From Bacillota bacterium (GTDB lineage Bacteria > Bacillota > Clostridia > Acetivibrionales > DSM-2933), in assembly GCA_030705945.1 (NCBI GenBank), contig JAUZPS010000220.1, positions 1 through 7,672 of the forward strand: 7,672 bases of DNA, written 5' to 3'. Made by a program: the position numbers and the translations under genes. Positions 1-6,215 of this stretch are shown here, one piece after another. Within the stretch, counting starts at the first letter, position 1; each line of letters starts with the position of its first letter. The notes beneath the pieces are model-generated. The model ran no database searches, was not told the DNA's origin, and saw only the letters and a list, made by a program, of their open reading frames with translations.

Positions 1-33
1 GAATAGAAAAAGAAAGTTGAAGGTCATAGTTTT

Positions 34-1035
34 ATGAAAGAAATCAATTTATTTGCAGGCGGCAAGCTTATTGTTGATGACGCCGACTATGAGATTATTA
101 AGGACTACAACTGGAGCTATACAAAAGAGATGCAAGCAAACGGTGATATACACTATAGTATTTACACCAGATTTAAAGATGGAAAACGGAAATCTTTACA
201 CAAGTTCCTGTTTCCTGATAAAAAATATACTTATGTGAAACATATTAATGGAAACAAATTTGATTACAGGCGTGAAAACATAGCTGTAAACGACTTTTCC
301 CACAAGGCGTATAAAACAAGAAAAGCTATCACATCCCAGTATAGAGGTGTATCATTTCTTCTAAACGCGCCCTCTTTTAAATGGAATGTTATGGTGTGCA
401 AGGGCAGAAAAAAGTTCATAGCTTCCTTTGATTCGGAGGTCAAAGCTGCTATAGCTTATAATATAATAGCAAAGAAGTTTTATGGCGAAAAAGCAAATTT
501 GAATCAAATTTCTCCTGAAGATTATGAACAATACTCTGAGGAAGTAATTCAATATGTCGAGGCTTCCCATAAAGAAAAAGCATCCCTTGGTATGCAGGGA
601 TTACGTAGACAAAAAGAGGATACTTCATCTAAATATGTAGGAGTCTACAAAGATAAGCATGCGCCAGTTTGGCATAGCGCTGTTGAAAAGGACGGTAAAC
701 GATATTATCTTGGCGTATTTGAAAATGAAATCAATGCCGCATTGGCATATAACGATAAAGCAATTGAATTATATGGCAGCCAGGCTCGTTTAAATGAAAT
801 TGATGCAAGTGAATCAGAACTGAAAAACAGGAAAGGCAGAATAATTAAAAAGCAGTCATCCATTTACAAAGGTGTTGGGTGGTATGAGCCCGGTAAAAAA
901 TGGAGGACATACTTGCATCATAATAAAAAGGCATATTTTTTAGGGCATTTTGATGATGAAAAAGAAGCCGCGAGGGCTTATAATAGAAAAGCCTTGGAGC
1001 TATTTGGCGATAAAGCTGTATTGAATGATGTGTAG
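34..1035 (+). CDS. Three-AP2-domain DNA-binding protein with degenerate HNH-like N-terminus
   Basis: This 333-residue protein has three tandem AP2-type units at about residues 101-157, 199-256 and 276-332. Each shows the family pattern: a Y-x-G-V start, a central W, a G/S-x-F strand, an E-x-x-A-A/R-A-Y-N helix and a closing G-x-x-A-x-L-N. The N-terminal part (about 1-95) looks like an HNH_3-type domain, with L-H at 55-56, H-I-N-G-N at 70-74 and R-R-E-N at 79-82. The acid normally preceding the key His is Lys69, so nuclease activity is doubtful. AP2 domains bind DNA, and in bacteria they are common in HNH homing-type endonucleases. ATG 34 is the first start after an in-frame stop at 4-6, with a weak GAAGG ten bases upstream. 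The gene stands alone, convergent to pssA, and looks like accessory or mobile-derived cargo rather than part of the lipid operon. It could be a domesticated regulator or a decayed homing enzyme; its target is unknown. Confidence 0.85.
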   Translation: MKEINLFAGGKLIVDDADYEIIKDYNWSYTKEMQANGDIHYSIYTRFKDGKRKSLHKFLFPDKKYTYVKHINGNKFDYRRENIAVNDFSHKAYKTRKAITSQYRGVSFLLNAPSFKWNVMVCKGRKKFIASFDSEVKAAIAYNIIAKKFYGEKANLNQISPEDYEQYSEEVIQYVEASHKEKASLGMQGLRRQKEDTSSKYVGVYKDKHAPVWHSAVEKDGKRYYLGVFENEINAALAYNDKAIELYGSQARLNEIDASESELKNRKGRIIKKQSSIYKGVGWYEPGKKWRTYLHHNKKAYFLGHFDDEKEAARAYNRKALELFGDKAVLNDV

Positions 1036-1065
1036 TTAATTTATTAAAAAAACTTTGAAGCTTGA

Positions 1066-1176
1066 TACTATATAAAAAGCACTATTAATCTTACATTTGA
1101 CGGAGCAAAATAACGAACGCTTTAACGTTATTTTGCGATAGGCAAATGTAAAAGATTAATTACTTTTTATATAGTA
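1066..1176. repeat. 111-bp palindromic MITE-like element, copy 1
   Basis: The ends are a perfect 14-bp inverted repeat: TACTATATAAAAAG at 1066-1079 against CTTTTTATATAGTA at 1163-1176. Inside are further paired arms: 1084-1090 with 1154-1160, 1092-1099 with 1143-1150, and an 11-bp stem 1105-1115 with 1126-1136 around a 10-nt loop. About 40 base pairs form in 111 nt, with an unpaired ACGGA facing GATAGG. It has no coding capacity. A second copy with the same structure lies 775 bp away. The TA at each end would suit a non-autonomous element using a TA target, as IS630/Tc1-like elements do, but no transposase is present and that origin is a guess. Lying between convergent genes, it could also serve as a two-way transcription stop. 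Confidence 0.85.
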
Positions 1177-1215
1177 GACTATTATGAGTACCATTTCGCG
1201 CGACAAGGTATTTTG

Positions 1216-1824
1216 CTAAAATATCCATAAAATAGCGACTGCTGTCGGGAGCAATAGATATAAGGACTTAACAAGCACTCCGTTTTTATGGCAACGCAAA
1301 GGAGCATCCATCAGAATGGCTAAGATTAAAAAAGACACCATCAAAATACTTTTCAAATACAATAAGTTTAATGTTTCCAGCAGAGAAACAATGATCAAAA
1401 ACCAGCTCGCTGCAAGCGTGGTGGGAATACCTGAAAAGAACTTTTTCCCGTCGATTTCTTCCATCTCCTCCAGATTGAAATGCGCCAATCTGCTCACTCC
1501 AGCAATGATATAAATAATTAGAATCAGAACTGACACTACAGAGTTCAACCCCAGGAAATAGGCAATAATTGCTGGCACGATGCAAAAATTAAAAAAATCA
1601 GTCAAGCTGTCAAGTTCTTTGCCAAAGTCCGATACCATCCGGAATTTACGCGCAGCAATTCCGTCCAACCTATCCAGCAATATTGTTGAAGCGTAAAGGG
1701 TTAAGGCAAATGTAAGTTTTTGATTGAATATCAGGATCAGGGTAATAAAGCCGATAGCCAGTGAGCATCCCGTCATTACATTTGGGATATTTAAGTACTT
1801 TAAATAAATAAATTTTTTATGCAA
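1216..1824 (-). CDS. pssA: CDP-diacylglycerol--serine O-phosphatidyltransferase (PssA-type)
   Basis: This integral membrane enzyme is predicted to join CDP-diacylglycerol to L-serine, giving phosphatidylserine and CMP, the committed step towards phosphatidylethanolamine. It has the full CDP-alcohol phosphatidyltransferase signature D-x2-D-G-x2-A-R-x8-G-x3-D-x3-D, at D51, D54, G55, A58, R59, G68, D72 and D76 of the 202-residue form. The serine-synthase type is favoured over the phosphatidylglycerophosphate type by I-P-N-V-M-T near the N-terminus, L-D-S-L-T-D-F with a following V-P-A, S-R-L-A-H-F-N, and F-S-G-I-P. Several hydrophobic segments follow the motif. The start is set to TTG at 1824 because the GTG at 1833 lies inside the Shine-Dalgarno sequence AGAGGTG. 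The gene is in the same direction as the cdsA operon but separated from the MFS gene by about 180 nt that include a repeat element, so it may be transcribed separately. No psd gene is in view. Exact substrate is inferred. Confidence 0.88.
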   Translation of the reverse strand: MHKKFIYLKYLNIPNVMTGCSLAIGFITLILIFNQKLTFALTLYASTILLDRLDGIAARKFRMVSDFGKELDSLTDFFNFCIVPAIIAYFLGLNSVVSVLILIIYIIAGVSRLAHFNLEEMEEIDGKKFFSGIPTTLAASWFLIIVSLLETLNLLYLKSILMVSFLILAILMDAPLRCHKNGVLVKSLYLLLPTAVAILWIF

Positions 1825-1830
1825 GGCAAA

Positions 1831-1837
1831 CACCTCT
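1831..1837 (-). promoter_or_regulatory. Ribosome binding site that decides the pssA start
   Basis: On the minus strand AGAGGTG is followed six bases later by TTG at 1824-1822. The upstream in-frame GTG (1833-1831) is itself part of this site, so it is unlikely to be the initiation codon. The site begins only three bases from the end of the repeat element at 1841. Confidence 0.6.
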
Positions 1838-1840
1838 TTC

Positions 1841-1951
1841 TTCTATAGAAACAGCACTATTAATCGTACATTTGACGGAGCAAAATAACGAACGCTTTAA
1901 CGTTATTTTGCGATAGGCAAATGTAAAAGATTAATTGCTTTTTATATATAT
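1841..1951. repeat. 111-bp palindromic MITE-like element, copy 2
   Basis: This copy has the same length, orientation and architecture as the element at 1066-1176. Bases 1867-1936 are identical to 1092-1161 (70 bp), so both inner stems, the loop and the ACGGA/GATAGG internal loop are preserved. Single changes lie at 1866 (G for T) and 1937 (G for A). The outer ends have drifted: TTCTATAGAAACAG at 1841-1854 now pairs imperfectly (about 10 of 14) with 1938-1951. The changed end forms its own 10-bp palindrome, TTCTATAGAA (1841-1850), directly next to the pssA ribosome binding site. The element sits between the MFS gene and pssA, so any read-through transcript carries it as a long hairpin in the pssA leader. 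Confidence 0.85.
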
Positions 1952-1994
1952 ACCTTTCATGTCATAATTTTTTACTGCTTTATGGTTGATGCTT

Positions 1995-2000
1995 ATTATA
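1995..2000 (-). promoter_or_regulatory. Possible -10 box upstream of pssA
   Basis: The minus strand has a perfect TATAAT just after the MFS stop codon. At an 18-nt spacing the matching -35 position reads TTAAAG, a poor match to TTGACA, so the call is weak. If used, it would give pssA its own transcript with a leader of about 160 nt containing repeat copy 2. In such AT-rich DNA a chance match is quite possible. Confidence 0.2.
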
Positions 2001-2004
2001 AGGT

Positions 2005-3246
2005 TTAAAGTGTCCTATCTTTAATCAAAGCAAATAGAGCTAATATAAAAAGTACTAAGATGATTTCCAGCATCAACTTACTGAAATCCATGGCTTGCGT
2101 TTTTGCTAACAAAGATACCGATAGAATCAACAGAGATCCAACTAAGGATGCATAGTTAGGCAAGTTATTATAGATCGAAATTAATCCGGTATTAAGAGAA
2201 GCGCTGCTGGCATAATTTCGTGTACTGTAAAGAAAGATACCGTAGAAAATCCCGGCAAAAGAACAAAAACAAAGGAGAATAAAAAATGAGTCGGTAATTT
2301 TCAGGTAAAAAGCCCCAATTATCAATATAAATCCCCAGATTGCAATCCCATTTGCCCTGACAGGAAATTTCTGCCGGACATTATGATTGTTTTTTATTGG
2401 GGTAAATGGCTTTACAAAGACAACGGAAAATAATACTGTGATAACTGCCAATACACTGATAACTCCAATCACGACTCCGCCCTTTTCTGAAGCGTTACTG
2501 AAATGATAGTAGTCTTTCAGAATATAGATCATCATAGAAATCATCATGTTGACGGCCGTTAAAATCAATAATGAATAAGCTGTAAAAAGGTGATGATAAC
2601 GACTTATCTTTTTTTGGGGGAACGCTCGGTCCAGTACTTTGTTCTTTCTGGAATTGGTACTCATTTTTCGAATATCAGTCATCATGTAGCAAAGACTAAA
2701 TATAGCAATTACCCAAATTAAGCTAATACTCAGTATTTTGTTGCCAGAGAAGAACGAAAAATAAAGCGGCGCCGCCATAAGACCCAGAAGTTGAAAAAGA
2801 AGATTGGCCTGAACATGAATTCTTATCTGCTGCTGGTCTGAACATTCTACAAAAAATCGGTCAATGAAGTTATAGAATAGATTGGAAATAAATTTCATCA
2901 GGACGAAGCAAACCAGATAAAGAAATAAATTTTTTACTAAAAAAAGTCCGGAGTAAGTTGCCGCCATCGTAAAAATACAGCAAACAGCCAGAAAACTTCT
3001 GCGGCCCGTATTCTCAGTAATGGAGAAATAAAACGAATTATTATGGGAAGTAAGTATTCCTGCAATGGAAGCCAATGTCCCCAATAGTAAAAATAAACTT
3101 AAGTATGTATTCTTCTGTTCCGGATAATAGGTCATGAAGAAAACCTGAGGCAGGATACTAATAGTTGCTGCCCAAATAAACGAGCAGAAGAAATAGATTA
3201 TATTTCTTTTATATATTGACACATTAATAACGGATACATGCTGCAC
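2005..3246 (-). CDS. MFS-like 12-helix membrane transporter, substrate unknown
   Basis: The 413-residue protein has about twelve hydrophobic helices, roughly at 15-37, 47-66, 86-104, 106-125, 148-166, 171-189, 220-242, 256-278, 298-316, 319-341, 361-380 and 390-408. A charged central loop (190-218) divides two six-helix halves, the usual major facilitator layout. The stretch at 75-86 between helices 2 and 3 contains T-G-R-R and matches the family's loop 2-3 motif in degenerate form. The conserved-looking S-I-Y-N-N-L-P-N-Y-A-S segment (357-367) precedes helix 11. No motif identifies the substrate. The GTG start at 3246 follows GGGAGG (3262-3257) and lies 17 nt after the cdsA stop, so the gene is probably co-transcribed with cdsA. 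Its place between cdsA and pssA suggests movement of a lipid or lipid precursor, for example as a flippase, but this rests on context only; a drug exporter is also possible. Confidence 0.75.
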   Translation of the reverse strand: MQHVSVINVSIYKRNIIYFFCSFIWAATISILPQVFFMTYYPEQKNTYLSLFLLLGTLASIAGILTSHNNSFYFSITENTGRRSFLAVCCIFTMAATYSGLFLVKNLFLYLVCFVLMKFISNLFYNFIDRFFVECSDQQQIRIHVQANLLFQLLGLMAAPLYFSFFSGNKILSISLIWVIAIFSLCYMMTDIRKMSTNSRKNKVLDRAFPQKKISRYHHLFTAYSLLILTAVNMMISMMIYILKDYYHFSNASEKGGVVIGVISVLAVITVLFSVVFVKPFTPIKNNHNVRQKFPVRANGIAIWGFILIIGAFYLKITDSFFILLCFCSFAGIFYGIFLYSTRNYASSASLNTGLISIYNNLPNYASLVGSLLILSVSLLAKTQAMDFSKLMLEIILVLFILALFALIKDRTL

Positions 3247-3263
3247 TTAAAGGAGACCTCCCC

Positions 3264-4109
3264 CTACTTTAGAAATAAAAATACATACAACAGCGGTGAG
3301 ACCATTAATGCGCTGTCGAACCTGTCCAAAATACCACCGTGGCCTGGCAGAAGACCGCTGAAATCCTTGACTCCCAAGCTCCGCTTGATCTTTGAAAATA
3401 ATAAATCTCCAGCATTGCCAAAGATAAAAAAAGTAACAAGCAGAATCAGGTTTTGCCAAAGTGAAGTTCCGGCTAAAACAGGAATAATGGTATGAAATAA
3501 AATCATGCCTGCCAGCAGTCCTGCCAATCCACCCAAATATCCTTTAAGGGTTTTCTTGGGGCTTAAAGTTTTAAATACCTTGATTTTACCGAATTTCCTG
3601 CCTGCAAAATATCCTGTTACATCATTAAATGCCAGCATTGAAATCAAAAAAATGATTGCGTCCGGATTCATTGGGTATAATAATACCAGGCTTGCAGCAG
3701 AAACAGCAAGAAACATCACACCGAAAAAATACACAAAAAAATATCTTTTGACCATACTGTAAGTCCCTGCAAAGGTCAATCCAACCAGTAAAAAAAATGC
3801 TGGTAACGCATAAATCAAATATGACTTAAAATATAGCAATAACAGATAAGCTAAGGCGACAATCAGGGTAAAAGGTATAGGATTCCTTAATTTATAATTT
3901 TTCGACAATTCATAAATGCCCAAAGCCAGGATGAGAGTCACTAAGACAAATATAGCTGCAGTACCAAGTATATAAGCAAGAGAAAATAAATTAAGTATGC
4001 CAAAAAAAGAAACCACGCGCAGAACTGTCTCCCTGCTTTTCTTTACATATGCAATAAAGAATATGGTGATGATCACAACCAAAAAGAATAGATAGACCCT
4101 TAGAATCAT
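3264..4109 (-). CDS. cdsA: Phosphatidate cytidylyltransferase (CDP-diglyceride synthase)
   Basis: CdsA converts phosphatidic acid and CTP to CDP-diacylglycerol and pyrophosphate in the membrane, feeding all downstream phospholipid head-group enzymes. The C-terminal family signature is complete: S239, K242, R243, K248, D249, P255, H257, G258, G259, D262, R263 and D265. Two other family landmarks are present: N-D-V-T-G-Y-F-A-G-R-K-F-G-K at about 162-175 and S-P-K-K-T-x-K-G at 183-190. About eight hydrophobic segments fill the rest. At 281 residues it has normal length. Its ATG shares the ATGA overlap with the stop codon of the upstream BCR/HAD subunit, and its GGAGG site (4121-4117) lies inside that gene, so translation is coupled. 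This ties the reductase module directly to phospholipid synthesis. The assignment is firm. Confidence 0.95.
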   Translation of the reverse strand: MILRVYLFFLVVIITIFFIAYVKKSRETVLRVVSFFGILNLFSLAYILGTAAIFVLVTLILALGIYELSKNYKLRNPIPFTLIVALAYLLLLYFKSYLIYALPAFFLLVGLTFAGTYSMVKRYFFVYFFGVMFLAVSAASLVLLYPMNPDAIIFLISMLAFNDVTGYFAGRKFGKIKVFKTLSPKKTLKGYLGGLAGLLAGMILFHTIIPVLAGTSLWQNLILLVTFFIFGNAGDLLFSKIKRSLGVKDFSGLLPGHGGILDRFDSALMVSPLLYVFLFLK

Positions 4110-5239
4110 TGAGATACCTCCAGATGTACTATATCATTTTCATTTTGAGGCGGCATGAATTTTTTTCTTTTAATCATATCCGTAAATGCTTCCAACCTGG
4201 TTTGAAAACCTGCCTGGCCTGTATGCTCATCCATACAGATGCTTAATATCGGTATCTGCCAATCGACACTGACCTTGGATGTTATTGAACCTGCAACGAC
4301 TTCCGGCATGCAGGAAAATGGATAGAGGTGTATTACCCCATCATAGCCCTTTTGCCGGAAGACAACCGCTTCGCCGATTGTCTCTCTGCCATGTCCGCCA
4401 ATTGGCCTGGTGATATACTCCTTGGCAAATTGATAGACTTTATGGTTATGTGTTGGCAAATATTTATCCAGAAATCTTTTTTGCTTCAAAGACCCGATAA
4501 AGAATTCTGAAAAACTTAAGGAGTACTTGAGTAAAATCCCGTTATTCCCTAGAAATTCTTCCATGTTCATTGTGGAAAACTGATCAATCAGAAGAAAAAA
4601 TTCCCCGACCAAACCAATTTTGATGACTTTTCTGTTTTCATCAATAGGAATAGAAGCAAAGCCTTTAATAATTTTGTGTCTGAGCGCTTTCAACGCAGAA
4701 AGATCTGTTGTTTGCTCCAATTCCTGCAAGAAACTGCGTTTTATTCTGGTACAATCGCCTTTTTTGACTTCATATGGTCGAAGCTCCAGGGACTTTTCTC
4801 TGATCAACTCAAAGAGGATAAGCTTTCGCCAAAAGCTTCTGATGGTCTTTATAAATTGCCGAAATGTCAGCTCAGGCTGATGCTTTTTAAGGTTGTCCCA
4901 GAATTCTTTTTTAACTTTGACCGCCAGTAAATCTACCGAATAACCATTATCAGCTAAAATTTTCTGATACATTTCACTATAATAAGCCAATCTGCAAATT
5001 CCGGTTTTGCCGCCAATCATACCAACCACATCGGCTCCTTTTTCAATCCCCTCGATTAAATTCCCCAAGGTGATTTTAAATGGCAGGCAAGCCTGAGCCG
5101 GAGCATATTTTACTCCAAGATCCAGTGTCCTTTGGCTAGTCGGCGGCGGTACCACAACTTCAAATCCCAGGTTGGTCATTAAGTCTTTAAAAACAACATA
5201 ATACTCTCCGGCATGCGGAAAGGTAATCTTAACCGGCAT
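4106..5239 (-). CDS. BCR/HAD-family (2-hydroxyacyl-CoA dehydratase-like) [4Fe-4S] subunit 2
   Basis: This 377-residue protein resembles the 'CoA protein activase' / HgdB-like proteins that also form the C-terminal part of large fused activase-related proteins. Visible landmarks are F-P-H-A-G-E-Y near the start, Q-A-C-L-P-F-K (Cys51), G-I-C-R-L-A-Y-Y (Cys82), Y-P-F-S-C-M-P-E (Cys310) and D-E-H-T-G-Q-A-G-F-x-T-R-L-E-A-F (337-352). Cys51, Cys82 and Cys310 are the likely ligands of a [4Fe-4S] cluster, by analogy with dehydratase subunits. In this family an activase delivers a low-potential electron, driven by ATP, to the cluster-bearing subunits, which then act on the substrate. ATG 5239 has GGGGGAG (5255-5249) upstream and overlaps the preceding gene by 11 nt; the stop overlaps cdsA by 4 nt. 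The substrate is not shown by sequence. The lipid-gene setting suggests an acyl lipid rather than a soluble CoA ester. Confidence 0.85.
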   Translation of the reverse strand: MPVKITFPHAGEYYVVFKDLMTNLGFEVVVPPPTSQRTLDLGVKYAPAQACLPFKITLGNLIEGIEKGADVVGMIGGKTGICRLAYYSEMYQKILADNGYSVDLLAVKVKKEFWDNLKKHQPELTFRQFIKTIRSFWRKLILFELIREKSLELRPYEVKKGDCTRIKRSFLQELEQTTDLSALKALRHKIIKGFASIPIDENRKVIKIGLVGEFFLLIDQFSTMNMEEFLGNNGILLKYSLSFSEFFIGSLKQKRFLDKYLPTHNHKVYQFAKEYITRPIGGHGRETIGEAVVFRQKGYDGVIHLYPFSCMPEVVAGSITSKVSVDWQIPILSICMDEHTGQAGFQTRLEAFTDMIKRKKFMPPQNENDIVHLEVSQ

Positions 5240-6215
5240 CTCTGTTTTCTCCCCCTTTTCGAATCATCATATCTGTAAATGCTTCGATTCTGGTCATCAG
5301 TCCTGCTTCTCCGGAATGTTCATCCAACGTTAAGCCTAAATAAGGTTTTTGACCGCAAATACTATCGTTGAAGATTTCTTCAATAAACGCGTCGATACCG
5401 CAGCCAAAATAAGTTATAAAGATAATCCCTTGGATTTTCTCATCCTTCAGCATTGATTCTGCAGCATACAGAATGTTCCGACCGAAATCCCAGTGGGGTT
5501 TTCTCCGGCTAAAATAGACCGGACAATCTGTTTGCTCATAAGACCTTTGGTATCGAGCCGAGGTCACAACATCAAATCCGAATTCTTTCAGCCGATTTAA
5601 AATTCCCATATTAAGAAAGGGATCTTGCAAGGCATAAGGATGTCCAATAACACCAATCGAGCCCTTCTTCCCATTACTTTGGCATTCTCCCATAAACTTT
5701 TCTGCAGATGAGATCTCCTCCGGTAGTCTTTTTCTGTTTTTATCAAAATAGTTTACAGCCGCAAAGATACGTAAGGGGTTCTGACTCAAGCTCATTGCCA
5801 GCCTGCGAATATTTTTCCGCGTGAATTTTTCTCTTCCCAGATCGATTTCCACTGTAAGCAAGTTTATTTCCTGCGGTATCGTATTTTTGATGAGCTGGGG
5901 TAATGCAATTACTTTAGGACAGCAATAAGTCCCTTCCTCCATACTGGTATACTGAGGAATAAAAATATAGTTGTTTTTTTTCAACAAAGAAAGGACATGC
6001 CCGTAATATACTTTTACAGGAAAACACTGGTCACTTCCAACGAACTGATTTCCTGTTTCAAAGGTCTCCACCGAAGAATCCTCAGAGTATTCAACCTCAT
6101 AGCCCAGAATATGAAAAAAACTTTCCCATGAGAAATTGTCCAGATAGTAACTTAATCCTCGTGGAATACCAATAATCTTCGAAGTCGGTAATTCTTTATT
6201 TTTGCCATTTCCCAC
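5229..6215 (-). CDS. BCR/HAD-family DUF2229-type subunit 1
   Basis: The protein (328 residues from GTG 6215) begins with I-I-G-I-P-R-G-L, the usual opening of DUF2229 domains of activase-related proteins. It goes on with S-D-Q-C-F-P-V-K (Cys64), G-H-V, Y-C-C-P (Cys98/99), Y-F-G-C-G-I-D (Cys272) and D-E-H-S-G-E-A-G-L-x-T-R-I-E-A-F (about 298-313). Cys64, Cys98 or 99, and Cys272 are plausible [4Fe-4S] ligands. The closing signature is shared with the next gene, so the two are probably paralogous halves of a heterodimer serving the upstream activase. The reading frame extends to GTG 6245 and a TTG at 6239 also has a GGAGGG upstream; 6215 is preferred because it limits the overlap with the activase to 20 nt and leaves a short leader before the domain, but 6239 remains possible. 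In many clostridia this domain lies inside one giant polypeptide; here it is a separate gene. Confidence 0.82.
   Translation of the reverse strand: MGNGKNKELPTSKIIGIPRGLSYYLDNFSWESFFHILGYEVEYSEDSSVETFETGNQFVGSDQCFPVKVYYGHVLSLLKKNNYIFIPQYTSMEEGTYCCPKVIALPQLIKNTIPQEINLLTVEIDLGREKFTRKNIRRLAMSLSQNPLRIFAAVNYFDKNRKRLPEEISSAEKFMGECQSNGKKGSIGVIGHPYALQDPFLNMGILNRLKEFGFDVVTSARYQRSYEQTDCPVYFSRRKPHWDFGRNILYAAESMLKDEKIQGIIFITYFGCGIDAFIEEIFNDSICGQKPYLGLTLDEHSGEAGLMTRIEAFTDMMIRKGGENRDAG

Noticed and set aside
1096..1125. TTGACG with a 17-nt spacer to CTTTAA inside the repeat element, resembling a plus-strand promoter
   Set aside because: The -10 hexamer matches the consensus at only two positions and there is no plus-strand gene downstream of either copy.
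1066..1176. Element as a riboswitch or known structured RNA
   Set aside because: It is a near-perfect fold-back without recognisable riboswitch consensus, and one copy lies downstream of convergent genes, which fits a palindromic repeat better.
1189..1214. Small hairpin (TACC...GGTA) followed by TTTT after the AP2 gene, a possible terminator
   Set aside because: The stem has two internal mismatches and only four Ts, and it lies about 150 nt past the stop codon beyond the repeat element. Too weak to call.
1286..1585. 99-residue minus-strand reading frame, and the 65-residue plus-strand frame at 1316-1513
   Set aside because: Both lie within pssA, whose frame carries the complete catalytic signature. 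They are shadows without their own motifs.
3247..3495. Reading frames overlapping the 3' end of cdsA on both strands
   Set aside because: The cdsA signature H-G-G-x-x-D-R-x-D is encoded here in the real frame; the others show no domain features.
4328..4930. Several 60-86 residue plus-strand frames inside the BCR/HAD subunit 2 gene
   Set aside because: They are antisense to a conserved gene, lack suitable ribosome binding sites, and have low-complexity composition typical of antisense translation.
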